A stretch of DNA of 64,000 bases, from NCBI RefSeq assembly GCF_016634425.1, contig NZ_JAEPES010000003.1, positions 62,001 to 126,000 of the forward strand. Reading direction: 5' to 3'. Under the pieces are notes generated by a model, which worked only from the letters and a program-made list of their open reading frames with translations, searched no databases and was not told where the DNA came from. This DNA is from Lacisediminihabitans changchengi (GTDB lineage Bacteria > Actinomycetota > Actinomycetes > Actinomycetales > Microbacteriaceae). Shown here piece after piece: positions 23,900-32,736 of the stretch (position 1 is the first letter of the stretch; the number at the start of each line of letters is the position of its first letter). Made by a program: the position numbers and the translations under genes.

Positions 23900-24433
23900 A
23901 TGACGCCGCCGCCGACGCCGAGCAGACGGCAGTCTCCCGTGCAACGCACCGTGCGTCGGGCCGTGTCGCGATTCTCGCGCACCCTATTCTTTCGGCGAGT
24001 CGGGCCGACGATCATGCCACCCCTGGAGCGGGTGACGAGTGTGCTCACCCACGGCAAGCATCCGTTGAGCGGATTTCTCGTGCCGTCGCTCGTGTTGCAT
24101 ACGACCGGCGCGAAATCCGGACTCGAACGGGACACCGAACTCATGTACGTGCCCGAGGGGGAGGGGATGCTGGTGACCGGAAGTAACTTCGCTCGCGACC
24201 AGCATCCCGCGTGGACAGTCAACCTGCTCAAGCACCCGGCGGCGACGGTGAGTGTGAATCGCACGCTTATTCCGGTGCGTGCGACGCTTATTTCTGACGA
24301 CGAGCGCGAAGCAGTCTGGACGTTCATCGAGGATCAGTGGCCCGGATATCGCGGCTACGAGCGGGCTTCCGGGCGGGTTCTTCGCATATTCCGCCTCACT
24401 CCCGAGGCCGCGCAGCCCCTCGTGCTCGAATGA
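23900..24433 (+). CDS. Deazaflavin (F420)-dependent nitroreductase-family protein
   Basis: 177 aa. LVLHTTGAKSGLERDTELMYVPEGEGMLVTGSNFARDQHPAWTVNLLKHPAATVSVN is the classic core of the split-beta-barrel Ddn-like family (nitroreductase/deazaflavin-dependent oxidoreductases), which bind F420. The ATG at 23900 is chosen because an upstream in-frame ATG at 23876 adds no conserved residues; neither has a strong ribosome binding site. It starts 49 bp after the VOC gene on the same strand, so cotranscription is possible. Confidence 0.85.
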   Translation: MTPPPTPSRRQSPVQRTVRRAVSRFSRTLFFRRVGPTIMPPLERVTSVLTHGKHPLSGFLVPSLVLHTTGAKSGLERDTELMYVPEGEGMLVTGSNFARDQHPAWTVNLLKHPAATVSVNRTLIPVRATLISDDEREAVWTFIEDQWPGYRGYERASGRVLRIFRLTPEAAQPLVLE

Positions 24434-24517
24434 TCGATAGTACATTCTTGGCGAAATGTCCATGCATGAGGAGAAATTCATCTGACGACTATCTGTCGCG
24501 TCGCCTAGACTTGAAGA

Positions 24518-25063
24518 ATGCCCGATCCCCGTATCCAGCGCACACGTGATCACGTGCTTGCGACGGTGCGCAAACTCCTGGCGGAGCCCGCGTCCACCCC
24601 GCTGACTTTCACCATCCTCGCCGCCGAGGCTCAGGTGTCCCGCAGAACCCTGTACACGCATTGGGGGTCGATCGATCGGGTGATCAGCGACGCGGTGAGC
24701 AGCACTTTCGCCGGCGATGCCAGCGATTTCGACGGACTGACAACGTTCGAGCGGCTTAATCACTTTCTTGTGCAGGTGCGCGACACCATGTGCGATCCGG
24801 TATTCGCAGCCACGGTGACAATGCAGATGGCGAAGGCGACCCGCGACCCAGAAGCTGCCGACTCGCTGCGCGAGATGAACGACGCGGCAATCGCAGAGTT
24901 CCGCGAACGCGTCGCCCCGGTGACGACTCAACAATACGGAGCGATCGTCGGTCCAGTCTTCTTCGCGCAGCTGATCGCGCGCGTTCCGATGACGGATGTC
25001 GACGTGCGAAACCATGCCGAGATCATCGCCCAGCATCTCGGACTGATGGAAGCAGTCGTATAG
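24518..25063 (+). CDS. TetR/AcrR-family regulator
   Basis: 181 aa. An N-terminal helix-turn-helix with LTFTILAAEAQVSRRTLYTHWGSIDRVISDAV (about residues 29-60) matches the TetR DNA-binding domain; the remainder is helical and divergent, as usual for the ligand domain. Upstream, ACATT-N8-AATGT (24442-24459) could be an operator. Targets may be itself or the flanking reductase gene; nothing here proves which. Confidence 0.85.
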   Translation: MPDPRIQRTRDHVLATVRKLLAEPASTPLTFTILAAEAQVSRRTLYTHWGSIDRVISDAVSSTFAGDASDFDGLTTFERLNHFLVQVRDTMCDPVFAATVTMQMAKATRDPEAADSLREMNDAAIAEFRERVAPVTTQQYGAIVGPVFFAQLIARVPMTDVDVRNHAEIIAQHLGLMEAVV

Positions 25064-25108
25064 CGGCGAGCCAGCCGCCAGCCTTCAGGACGCGCTCACG
25101 AAACGCGG

Positions 25109-25462
25109 TTAGTCGAAGAGTTCTCTCGGATCGACCGACGTGTCGTGGCCCGCGATCAATTCCAGGTGCCATGCGCCGATGTCGAGATGCCAACTGCGCT
25201 CACCGTCGACGGAGTCCCATTCGTATTCGACCATCGTCAGCGCCGCGGCCCACTGCGCACAGGTCTCTGCGACATCGGGACCTGCGGCCTCCGGGCGCCC
25301 CTCGATGACGAGTCCCTCCGGATAGTCGATGACCGACCAGCGGAGGGGTGACAATCCGCGATCCTCCCCGAAACGCTCCAGAACCTGCACAACCGCGGCG
25401 TCCAACACCGGACCGATCGTTTTTGCGTCAAGACGTTGTTCGCTTGTGGTCGCGGCGCTCAC
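25109..25462 (-). CDS. Hypothetical protein, 117 aa
   Basis: 117 aa acidic soluble protein without recognised domain. It contains SPLRWSVIDYPEGLVIEGRP and a Trp-rich C-terminus (EYEWDSVDGERSWHLDIGAWHLELI). No cysteine pair, signal peptide or membrane segment beyond one cysteine. The ATG at 25462 is the only good start. Convergent with the TetR gene and upstream of the kinase on the opposite side; no operon partner. Codon use looks normal for the window, so I treat it as real. Confidence 0.6.
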   Translation of the reverse strand: MSAATTSEQRLDAKTIGPVLDAAVVQVLERFGEDRGLSPLRWSVIDYPEGLVIEGRPEAAGPDVAETCAQWAAALTMVEYEWDSVDGERSWHLDIGAWHLELIAGHDTSVDPRELFD

Positions 25463-25588
25463 GGGCGCTGCCGTTCACCTGCTGCGTACATAAAGATTCC
25501 CCGATCCGAGATCCCCCAAGCCAGGCGACATTGCCGTGTGGCTTGACACGAGGGTAGCTCACCAGAGGGGTGCTGTCTGCAGAAAGGG

Positions 25589-26932
25589 TCACCCCCGCGC
25601 GGGGATCTCGTCCCAGCGTGGCTCGCGCCGCGCCGCTCGCCTCGAGTTCAGTGCTGTCACATTTCCCGCGCGATTCGGGGTTTCGGACGTCTGCGCCGGA
25701 CGGATGCGCACCGGCGTGCCGAGCGCACCGGCGACCAGAGCGGCCAGATCCGTGAACGTGGCGACCTGCTCGTCGGACGACCCCAACCGCGCGTCGCCGA
25801 ACACCTCGAGGGTTCCCACGACGTCGCCGCCCGCACCCAGGATTGTCGCGGCCAGGGAACACGACAGGTCCGGGCGTTCCACCGTCGGGCTCGCGAGCAG
25901 CCTCACCACGTCAGATTCGCGCAGCCCGAGCTCCGGACTCACCCAGATCTGTTCCAGCGCGCCTGTCGTGAGTGCCGCGACACCGGCGTTCAGCGCCCGC
26001 CCCGCGATGCTGACGACGCGATCGGCGACATCGTGCAGCACCGAGTTGCGGTCGAGCGTGAGGCCGCTCCCCGAGAAGCCGTGCCGATGCCGCCCTGACT
26101 CGCTGGCGAGCAGCTGGGCGAGTGCTGCGACGACCTCGTCAGCGGTGGGGCGATCGTCGGGATGGCGTGCGGTCATCGCAGCCAGGAGCTCTCGCCATTC
26201 GGGGGCGAGGTCATCCGGGATCGAGGGATCGCCGAGCAGGCGAGCCAGAGCGGACGGGATCGGATCGCCGGGAAACGCGAGACGACCGGTGAAACACTCG
26301 AGCAGCACCAGGCCCAGCGAGTAGATATCGCTGGGCGGACCGACCGGAGATTTCTGCGCCTGCTCTGGGCTCAGGTATGCGGCGGTTCCGGTAGTCATGC
26401 CCGCTCCGGTGATGCGCGCGCTGCGAGCGGTCAGCGCGATGCCGAAGTCCGTGAGTTTGGCCCGGGTTCGCGTGCTGTCGTCGTCGTAGTCGAGCATCAA
26501 GACGTTCGACGGTTTGAGGTCGCGATGGACCACGCCGCGACGATGGATGTACTGAAGACCTTCGGCGAGGTCGAAGCCGAGCTGAGCGACTTGGCGGGCC
26601 GAGAGCGACCGACGGTCGAGCAACCGGGCGAGGTCATCTCCTGCGACCAGCTCCATCACGAAATAGATGCGCGGGTCGTCGGGGTCCGAACGATCGACGG
26701 CTGCATCGAGGAGGGTCACCAGCGAGTAATGACTGAGACCGGCGAGAAGATTTACCTCATGCTCCTGGCGACGGATCTCAATCGGATCGGTCGCGGCTGC
26801 GAACAACTTGATCGCGACATCTCGGCCGAGCGCCTCGTCCCGAGCGCGGTAGACGTAGCCCATGCCGCCACGTCCGATCACCTCGGTGGGTCGATACCGC
26901 CCTTTGAGAAATGAGCCCAGCCGAGGATCCAT
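25589..26932 (-). CDS. Soluble Ser/Thr protein kinase with C-terminal GAF-like domain
   Basis: 447 aa. The kinase domain (about 13-285) has GRGGMGYVY, Lys42 in VAIK, HRDLKPSN (Asp138) and DFG (162-164), all intact, so it should be active. No transmembrane helix or PASTA repeat follows. Instead residues about 295-430 look GAF-like, including SCSLAATILGAGGDVVGTLEVFG and a DEQVATFTDLAALVAGALG ending helix. This suggests a cytosolic kinase regulated by a small ligand or redox state. The ATG at 26932 lies 10 residues before the kinase fold. Confidence 0.8.
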   Translation of the reverse strand: MDPRLGSFLKGRYRPTEVIGRGGMGYVYRARDEALGRDVAIKLFAAATDPIEIRRQEHEVNLLAGLSHYSLVTLLDAAVDRSDPDDPRIYFVMELVAGDDLARLLDRRSLSARQVAQLGFDLAEGLQYIHRRGVVHRDLKPSNVLMLDYDDDSTRTRAKLTDFGIALTARSARITGAGMTTGTAAYLSPEQAQKSPVGPPSDIYSLGLVLLECFTGRLAFPGDPIPSALARLLGDPSIPDDLAPEWRELLAAMTARHPDDRPTADEVVAALAQLLASESGRHRHGFSGSGLTLDRNSVLHDVADRVVSIAGRALNAGVAALTTGALEQIWVSPELGLRESDVVRLLASPTVERPDLSCSLAATILGAGGDVVGTLEVFGDARLGSSDEQVATFTDLAALVAGALGTPVRIRPAQTSETPNRAGNVTALNSRRAARREPRWDEIPARG

Positions 26933-27042
26933 GATCCGATGTCCTGTCGCCGCATGCCGGAATCTCCGGGTGCAACGATTGTGGGGCACGCACACTGCGC
27001 AGAGCGTTGCTCAGCGAGGGTCAGCCTGCACGAAGCGGTGGC

Positions 27043-27504
27043 TCAGTCCTCGCCGATATCTTCGTTCCACAGCCGGGGGTGGGTGTGGATGAACTCGCCC
27101 ATCATGGCTATGAGGCCCGGATCGTTCAGCACGGTGACCTCGACGCCGTTCTCGGCCAGCCATTCCTGTCCGCCGAGGAAACTCTGATCATCGCCGACGA
27201 CCACACGCCCGATTCCGAACTGCCGCACCAGGCCCGAGCAGTACCAGCAGGGCGACAGGGTCGTGACCATGACCGTGTCGCGATAGCTGCGCTGCCGACC
27301 CGCGTTGTGAAAGGCGTTGGTCTCCGCGTGCATCGCGGCGTCGTCATCCTGAACTCGACGGTTGCGCCCCGCCCCGAGCAGAGTGCCGTCCGCCGCGAAC
27401 AATGCGGCCCCGATCGGGATGCCTCCTTCGGCCGCGCCCTTCTCCGCCTCGGCACGGGCGACGGCCATTTTCTCGCTGTCGGTCAAGTAGAGCTCGCCGC
27501 TCAT
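27043..27504 (-). CDS. Cytosine deaminase, yeast (Fcy1) type
   Basis: 153 aa zinc-dependent deaminase. Zinc ligands are His59 in HAE (proton shuttle Glu61) and Cys86/Cys89 in SPCWYC, nearly the positions of yeast Fcy1 (His62, Cys91, Cys94). The C-terminus RLWNEDIGED resembles Fcy1's ending. This small-enzyme type is unrelated to the amidohydrolase CodA of E. coli. It would turn cytosine into uracil and ammonia. It overlaps the NCS1 permease gene by 4 bp, forming a two-gene cytosine salvage operon. Other nucleobase or guanine deamination cannot be excluded. Confidence 0.82.
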   Translation of the reverse strand: MSGELYLTDSEKMAVARAEAEKGAAEGGIPIGAALFAADGTLLGAGRNRRVQDDDAAMHAETNAFHNAGRQRSYRDTVMVTTLSPCWYCSGLVRQFGIGRVVVGDDQSFLGGQEWLAENGVEVTVLNDPGLIAMMGEFIHTHPRLWNEDIGED

Positions 27505-28928
27505 GCGATCTGGTCCGCAGCGTCGACGCCGATAACCTCGTCGGGTTCTTCACTGAGCGGTCCGCCCAGCTTCGGAGCGAAGACGCGGAACAGGATGACG
27601 TACGCCACCCCCGCGAGCAGCAGCCCGACGATCGCGGTCAGGTCACCGATAGGCAGGGCCTTCGCGAGCGGGCCGGTGTAGATCTCCTGATTCGAGAACA
27701 GCAGCACAGACACGACGAGGCCGACCAAGAAGGCCAGGATGCCAGCGGGGTTGCGGTACTTCGCCCTCTCGGTGACGAGCGACGCAATCGAGGTGCCGCG
27801 ACGCAGGTAGCGATCGACCAGCACCACCCCGAGCCACGGGGCGATCCAGTAGGCGATCACCAGGAGGAACCCCTCGTAGGTGTGGCCGGCATCGGGGATG
27901 GCGCTCCAGGCGATGAAGAAGCCGACGACGCCGAAGCCCACGGCGACGATCGCACGCCGCAGGGCGAACGGGATCTTGATGCCCGCGGCGAGAAACGACA
28001 TGGCGCCCGAGTAGATGTTGAGAGCGTTGGCGGCGATGGCACCGACGGCGATGGCCACCAGCGTGAAGTCTTTGATCACGACCGGCATCGATGCGGTGAA
28101 GGAGTCGGTCGGGCTGTTCGCGTCGAATCCGGCGATCGTGGCGGCCGCGGCTCCTGCTGCCATCAGCACGACGCAGGAAACGAAATCGCCGAGTCCGGCG
28201 GCCAACGCGATTGCCTTCGTGCTCGTGGTGCGCGGGAGGTACCGGCTGTAATCGGCGGCGTAGGGATTCCAGCCGGCGGCGTAGCCGAACGCGGCACCGG
28301 CGGCGAGCGTGAAGCCGGCGAAGCTGAAGTTGCTTCCCCCCTTCTGCACGAAGCCGAAGTCGGCGTGCGCGAAGATCGTGATCGTCGCCACGATGAAGAT
28401 GATGCCGAGCACGATGCTCGCGTACCGCTCGAACAGCTGCACCAGGTCATGGCCGACGAACGCGACCGCGACCTCGATCAGGACGATGATGAGCAGGCTG
28501 AGCACGACCGGCATGCCCGTCAGAGTCGCGAGCGCGAATGCGCCACTGACCGAGTTGACGGCGAACCAGCCGAGACCGGCCATCAGCGTGTTCAACGCGG
28601 CAGGCAGGATGTTGCCGCGGTAGCCGAACGCGGTGCGGCTCAGCACAAGCTGGGCGAGACCTTCGCGCGGACCCCAGGTGGAGAGCACGCCCTGAGTGAT
28701 CGCGCCGGCGACAGATCCGAGGACCAGGGCGGCCATGGCCTGCCAGAAGCCCAGGCCGAAGAAGGCCACGGCAATGACGCCGACGAAGATCGTCGCGAAC
28801 TCGAGGTTCGGCGACGTCCAGGTCGAGAGGAGTTGCCAGGGGGAGCCGTGTCGCCGGTCGGTCGGAATCGATTCGATCCCGCCGGTCTCGATGTGCGTGG
28901 CGCGTGTGGGGGAGGGCGCGATGGTCAT
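27501..28928 (-). CDS. NCS1-family cytosine/purine permease
   Basis: 475 aa, about 12 transmembrane helices. WTSPNLEFATIFVGVIAVAFFGLGFWQA and GYAAGWNPYAADYSRYLPR are NCS1 family motifs of the CodB/FcyB type. It probably imports cytosine or a related base by cation symport and feeds the overlapping deaminase gene. The ATG at 28928 starts a 45-residue hydrophilic tail. The 88 bp upstream (28929-29016) show no obvious operator or riboswitch. Confidence 0.88.
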   Translation of the reverse strand: MTIAPSPTRATHIETGGIESIPTDRRHGSPWQLLSTWTSPNLEFATIFVGVIAVAFFGLGFWQAMAALVLGSVAGAITQGVLSTWGPREGLAQLVLSRTAFGYRGNILPAALNTLMAGLGWFAVNSVSGAFALATLTGMPVVLSLLIIVLIEVAVAFVGHDLVQLFERYASIVLGIIFIVATITIFAHADFGFVQKGGSNFSFAGFTLAAGAAFGYAAGWNPYAADYSRYLPRTTSTKAIALAAGLGDFVSCVVLMAAGAAAATIAGFDANSPTDSFTASMPVVIKDFTLVAIAVGAIAANALNIYSGAMSFLAAGIKIPFALRRAIVAVGFGVVGFFIAWSAIPDAGHTYEGFLLVIAYWIAPWLGVVLVDRYLRRGTSIASLVTERAKYRNPAGILAFLVGLVVSVLLFSNQEIYTGPLAKALPIGDLTAIVGLLLAGVAYVILFRVFAPKLGGPLSEEPDEVIGVDAADQIA

Positions 28929-29016
28929 CTAACGAATAGTACGAGCGTGAAAGCGTCTTGGTGAAACCGAACCGCAGACTGTCACATGCTGTTAACACCG
29001 CACGCGGAGGAGCAGA

Positions 29017-29385
29017 TCAGTGACCGCGGAGCTTCTCCAGATCGCGCCGCTCACGCTTTGTCGGACGCCCGGCGCCGCGGTCGCGAACCACCGTGATCGG
29101 ACGCTCCTCGCGGGGCGGGGGCGGTGGCGTGAGGTCGACCATGCACTCGGCCGCGACGGGGGCGCCGACACGCTTCACGACCAGCCGCGCGACCTTCACA
29201 GTTCGCTCGAGGTCTGCGGTGCGCAGGCGTACCTCGTCGCCGATCTTGACGGGTTGGGAGGGCTTTGCACGCTCTCCGTTCACGTGAACGTGACCCGCCT
29301 TGCACGCGGCGGTGGCGGCGGATCGGGTTTTCGCGAGGCGAACGGCCCACACCCAGCTGTCCACTCGCGCAGTCGTCGGCTCCAT
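29017..29385 (-). CDS. S4-domain RNA-binding protein (Hsp15-like)
   Basis: 122 aa. An S4 domain with RVDSWVWAVRLAKTRSAATAACKAGHVHVNGERAKPSQPVKIGDEV (about 7-52) and a basic C-terminal tail ending in RPTKRERRDLEKLRGH. Hsp15 relatives bind free 50S subunits carrying stalled nascent chains. The ATG at 29385 has GGGAG 9-13 bp upstream. It starts 16 bp downstream of the repeat-variant gene's stop on the same strand. Confidence 0.88.
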   Translation of the reverse strand: MEPTTARVDSWVWAVRLAKTRSAATAACKAGHVHVNGERAKPSQPVKIGDEVRLRTADLERTVKVARLVVKRVGAPVAAECMVDLTPPPPPREERPITVVRDRGAGRPTKRERRDLEKLRGH

Positions 29386-29401
29386 GATCAGCTGCTCCCG
29401 C

Positions 29402-29845
29402 TCAGGCGTCGGCGAGTGCACCCTTCCAGCCCACCAGCGCGCGAACGATCTCGCTACGGTCGTCGGCGAGGCGTTCCATCACGTCGGCAGGCACGAAAAA
29501 GTTGACGGCGAGGAAGCCGCGCACCCGTTCCGAGTCGTCGTCGGCCAGGCTGCGCAGCACATCGCAGGGCGCGTGCTCGTTGCGGGCCACGCAGGAGCGG
29601 ACGCCCTCGTCGTCGTCGGCGGCCAAGGCGACCAGCACGTCCTCGGGAGCGTTCGGGCTGCTGGCGACGCTTTCGCGAATCTTGGCGTTCGCATCGGTGG
29701 CGAGCAGCCGCAGCCGAGCGATCTTGCTGTCGGTCACCGGGGGAGCGGGATGGAGGGCCGCAGCCTGCTCGGGAGTGAGCATGACCGGCCGGTGGTCACG
29801 CATCGCCTGGCGCTGCGCTGGGGTATTGAAACGGATGCAGGACAT
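29402..29845 (-). CDS. Leucine-rich repeat variant (LRV)-type protein
   Basis: 147 aa. From about residue 45, roughly four repeats of ~23 residues follow the pattern D.....R..VA.N...P.DVL..LA.D, typical of the LRV/HEAT-like solenoid. The N-terminus has a loosely defined linker with MLTPEQAAALHP. The fold suggests protein-protein contact; a specific partner is unknown. The ATG at 29845 is preferred because further upstream the frame lies inside the DUF1295 gene. It is followed by the S4 gene in the same direction. Confidence 0.75.
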   Translation of the reverse strand: MSCIRFNTPAQRQAMRDHRPVMLTPEQAAALHPAPPVTDSKIARLRLLATDANAKIRESVASSPNAPEDVLVALAADDDEGVRSCVARNEHAPCDVLRSLADDDSERVRGFLAVNFFVPADVMERLADDRSEIVRALVGWKGALADA

Positions 29846-29904
29846 CGTCCAACGGTACCCGGCCCGCTCCCGGTCGGGCGAGACACGCCCTGGCGTGGTC
29901 TGGA

Positions 29905-30732
29905 CTAGGCCGCGGCTTCCGTGGTCTCGCGCTCGCGACGCGGGAACCACGGGATGATCGGCGAGGTCCGCCGCTGGTAATCGACGTATTCGGGGTACTT
30001 GCTGACCGAGATGTTCTCCGTGAAGATCGTCGACCCGATGAACAGCACGGTGAGCAGGAACGGGCCTGCAACGGTCCATTGCAACACCGAACCCGCCGCG
30101 GACGCGCCGAGGAAGAACAGTACCCACCACTGCGCCTGCTCGAAGAAGAAGTTCGGGTGGCGCGAGACGCGAAACAGGCCGGATTGGAGGAAGCGCGGAG
30201 TCGGGGTGCGACCCGCGGCGACGTCGGCCTTCTTCTTTTCGTGGAAGTCCCACTGCTGCTGGTCGGCGACCGTCTCGCCGGCGGTGAGCGCCAGGAAGAC
30301 GATCGCGAGGATCACATCGAGGGGACCGAACGCTGTGTCGCGGTTCTCGAATGCCGTGAACGCCGGAAGGGCGATGAGCACCAGGATGAAGTTCTGATAG
30401 AGCACGATGAAGAACAAGTTGAAGAGTTGGAACCCAGCCGGCGACATCCTCCCGCGCAGCACTGCCCAGCGGTAATCCTCCATGCCGCTGTAGCCGCCCT
30501 TGCGGGCGAAGTTGAAGGTCAGCCGCGCTCCCCACACGGTGACGATCGCGGCCATCACATCGAGCCGCACATCCGTCAGACCGGCGGCAATCGCGAACAC
30601 CCACACGTAGACGATGGGCACGATCGACCAGATGCGATCCACCCAGGACGTGTCTTTCGTGATCAGCGACGCGATCCAGACGAAGGCGCACACCACGGCG
30701 GCGATGATGATGACGATGGTCAGGGGGCTCAT
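29905..30732 (-). CDS. DUF1295 integral membrane protein
   Basis: 275 aa with about 6-7 transmembrane helices. The C-terminal RVSRHPNFFFEQAQWWVLFFLG and KYPEYVDYQRRTSPIIPWFP match the DUF1295 family, related to steroid 5-alpha reductases and isoprenylcysteine methyltransferases (ICMT-like fold). The likely reaction is reduction or methylation of a lipid, with NADPH or SAM at the conserved C-terminal site; the substrate is unknown. Divergent from the phosphatidyltransferase gene at 30790. Confidence 0.85.
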   Translation of the reverse strand: MSPLTIVIIIAAVVCAFVWIASLITKDTSWVDRIWSIVPIVYVWVFAIAAGLTDVRLDVMAAIVTVWGARLTFNFARKGGYSGMEDYRWAVLRGRMSPAGFQLFNLFFIVLYQNFILVLIALPAFTAFENRDTAFGPLDVILAIVFLALTAGETVADQQQWDFHEKKKADVAAGRTPTPRFLQSGLFRVSRHPNFFFEQAQWWVLFFLGASAAGSVLQWTVAGPFLLTVLFIGSTIFTENISVSKYPEYVDYQRRTSPIIPWFPRRERETTEAAA

Positions 30733-30789
30733 GTTGGCATCTTATTCCGCGGCGAAACGGCGAGAGGGCGGGCCGATAGAATCGATGGC

Positions 30790-31404
30790 GTGACGGATGC
30801 TGCGAATCAGATGAGTTCGCGCATCCTGACGGTGCCGAACGTGCTCAGCTTTCTGCGCCTGCTCATGGTCCCGGTCTTCTTCGTCTTCATCGTCGTCGGC
30901 AACGATCTCGGTGCGCTTATTCTGCTGGTCATCTCGACGATCACCGACTTCGTCGATGGCCAGATCGCTCGCCGTTTCAATCAGATCACCCGACTCGGCC
31001 AGCTGCTCGACCCGGCCGCCGACCGGCTGCTCATCCTTGCCGCTCTGCTCGGCCTCGCGATCGCGCAGGTGCTGCCGTGGTGGTTCGTGATCGCCGTGGT
31101 GAGCCGCGATCTCCTGCTGATCGTGTTGGGAATCGTCCTCGCCAACCACGGCTACGGTCCGCTCCCGGTTCACCATCTCGGCAAGTTCGCCACCTTCTGT
31201 CTGTTCTCGTCGCTTCCCATCCTGATGCTCGGCGAGGCGTTCCCCGCGGTGCAGGGCGTGACGTCCCCGATCGGGTGGGCAGCGGCCCTGTGGGGTGGTT
31301 TCCTGTATTGGTGGGCTGGCGTGCTCTATCTGCGCGAGACCGTTCGGGTCGTGCGGATTCCCGCTCGTGAACCCGACACGGGATCAGCTACGCTTGGCCT
31401 CTAA
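30790..31404 (+). CDS. CDP-alcohol phosphatidyltransferase (PgsA-like)
   Basis: 204 aa membrane enzyme. The diagnostic CDP-alcohol motif DGx2ARx8Gx3Dx3D is fully kept (DGQIAR...G...D...D, about residues 58-80). By position beside garA and a MerR gene it corresponds to mycobacterial pgsA2 (Rv1822), a phosphatidylglycerophosphate synthase-like protein acting at the inner membrane. The GTG at 30790 is used; an in-frame ATG at 30811 (MSSRILTV) is an alternative start nearer the first helix. Confidence 0.87.
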   Translation: MTDAANQMSSRILTVPNVLSFLRLLMVPVFFVFIVVGNDLGALILLVISTITDFVDGQIARRFNQITRLGQLLDPAADRLLILAALLGLAIAQVLPWWFVIAVVSRDLLLIVLGIVLANHGYGPLPVHHLGKFATFCLFSSLPILMLGEAFPAVQGVTSPIGWAAALWGGFLYWWAGVLYLRETVRVVRIPAREPDTGSATLGL

Positions 31405-31442
31405 GAAACCGAAAGACGCAGGGGAAAGCGGGAGGTGTCACC

Positions 31443-31922
31443 ATGGCTGATCCAGAATCGCAGGATAGCCACGCAGAAGACCGACCTCGCGAGAGTGATA
31501 CGACGGCTCTGCACCTGGGTGCCGAGTTCGAACGCCAACTCGCCGCTCTCGACGGCGAGGTGACGCCGGAAGAACAGCAGGCGATCGCCGCACTGCCGTC
31601 AGGCTCCGCTCTTCTCGTGGTGCGCCGCGGGCCGAATGCCGGTTCGCGCTTCTTGCTGGATGCCGACCGCACGACCGCGGGGCGTCATCCGGATGCAGAC
31701 ATCTTCCTCGACGACGTCACCGTCTCACGTCGTCATACCGAGTTTCTCCGCCACGGAACGGCCTTCGAGATCCGTGATCTCGGCAGCCTGAACGGCACGT
31801 ACTTCGACGGCGTGCGCATCGATACGGCTCTACTGGGCGACGGGGCCGAGGTGCAGGTGGGCAAGTTCCGCCTCACTTTCTACGCGTCACGACTGGATCT
31901 CGCGAACCTGGCGAGCAAGTAG
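31443..31922 (+). CDS. garA: FHA-domain regulator GarA/OdhI
   Basis: 159 aa. The C-terminal FHA domain shows GRHPDADI (Arg81), SRRH (95-98) and NGT (117-119), the phosphothreonine-binding residues. The N-terminus carries SDTTAL with Thr20-Thr21, matching the tandem-threonine site phosphorylated by PknB/PknG in GarA/OdhI. Unphosphorylated GarA inhibits 2-oxoglutarate dehydrogenase and controls glutamate metabolism; phosphorylation makes it bind itself. It starts 38 bp after the phosphatidyltransferase gene and overlaps the next MerR gene by one base. Confidence 0.9.
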   Translation: MADPESQDSHAEDRPRESDTTALHLGAEFERQLAALDGEVTPEEQQAIAALPSGSALLVVRRGPNAGSRFLLDADRTTAGRHPDADIFLDDVTVSRRHTEFLRHGTAFEIRDLGSLNGTYFDGVRIDTALLGDGAEVQVGKFRLTFYASRLDLANLASK

Positions 31923-32623
31923 TGGGGCGCGCTACGGCCCAGGCGAAGACGCCTGGTGCAGCACCGCTGCTCAGTATCGGTCAGGTGCTTGCTCGACTCA
32001 CGTCGGATTTTCCCGATCTCACGCCGTCGAAGCTCAGGTTCCTCGAGGAGCGCGACCTGATCGCCCCCGCTCGGACCGAGTCGGGCTATCGCAAGTTCTC
32101 GTCTGCGGATGTGGAGCGTCTGCGATTCATCCTCACGATGCAGCGGGACCACTACCTGCCGCTCAAGGTGATCCGCGAGTACCTCGTGGAACTCGATGCC
32201 GGCCGCGAGCCCGAGCTTCCCGGTGGTACGACGCTGTCTGGCCCCTCCATCCTCTCCACCGAGCGCAAGTTCAAGCGCGATGAGCTCGTGCGGGAGGCCG
32301 GCGCAACCACGCAGCTTCTCGGTGACGCAGTCTCCTCGTCGCTTATCGCGGCATCCGATGTTTACGGTGATGATGCGCTCAGTGTTCTCACCTCACTGGT
32401 AGAACTGCAGAAATCCGGCATCGAACCACGGCACCTGCGTGGATTTCGGGCGGCGGCCGAGCGCGAACTCGGCCTCATCGAGAGCGCGCTCATCCCGGTG
32501 GCGCGACGAAAAGACGCGTCGAGCCGCGCCAAGGCGGGCGAACTGGCTCGTGAGATCGCCGGTCAGCTGGAGATCGTGCGTTCCAGCCTGATTCGCTCGG
32601 CACTGACGCGACTCGACCCGTAA
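31922..32623 (+). CDS. ftsR: MerR-family regulator FtsR
   Basis: 233 aa. The N-terminal MerR winged helix SIGQVLARLTSDFPDLTPSKLRFLEERDLIAPARTESGYRKFS (about 20-62) is followed by a long helical region. This gene directly after garA is conserved across actinobacteria (Rv1828; FtsR of Corynebacterium, an activator of ftsZ). The GTG start overlaps the garA stop by 1 bp. Role in cell-division control is by orthology and position. Confidence 0.85.
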   Translation: MGRATAQAKTPGAAPLLSIGQVLARLTSDFPDLTPSKLRFLEERDLIAPARTESGYRKFSSADVERLRFILTMQRDHYLPLKVIREYLVELDAGREPELPGGTTLSGPSILSTERKFKRDELVREAGATTQLLGDAVSSSLIAASDVYGDDALSVLTSLVELQKSGIEPRHLRGFRAAAERELGLIESALIPVARRKDASSRAKAGELAREIAGQLEIVRSSLIRSALTRLDP

Positions 32624-32736
32624 ACTGTCGGGATCGGACACGCGCGGGCGATGAAGTTTCGCGAATCCGACCGACACGCCGACTCGTGTGTCACGGTGCG
32701 AGCCACCCCTCAGCGGTAACGTGGGGAACGACGAAA

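Noticed and set aside
27402..28964. Long open frame (520 codons) antisense to the NCS1 permease
   Set aside because: It mirrors the codon bias of the permease gene, has low-complexity charged composition and no recognisable domain; a GC-rich shadow.
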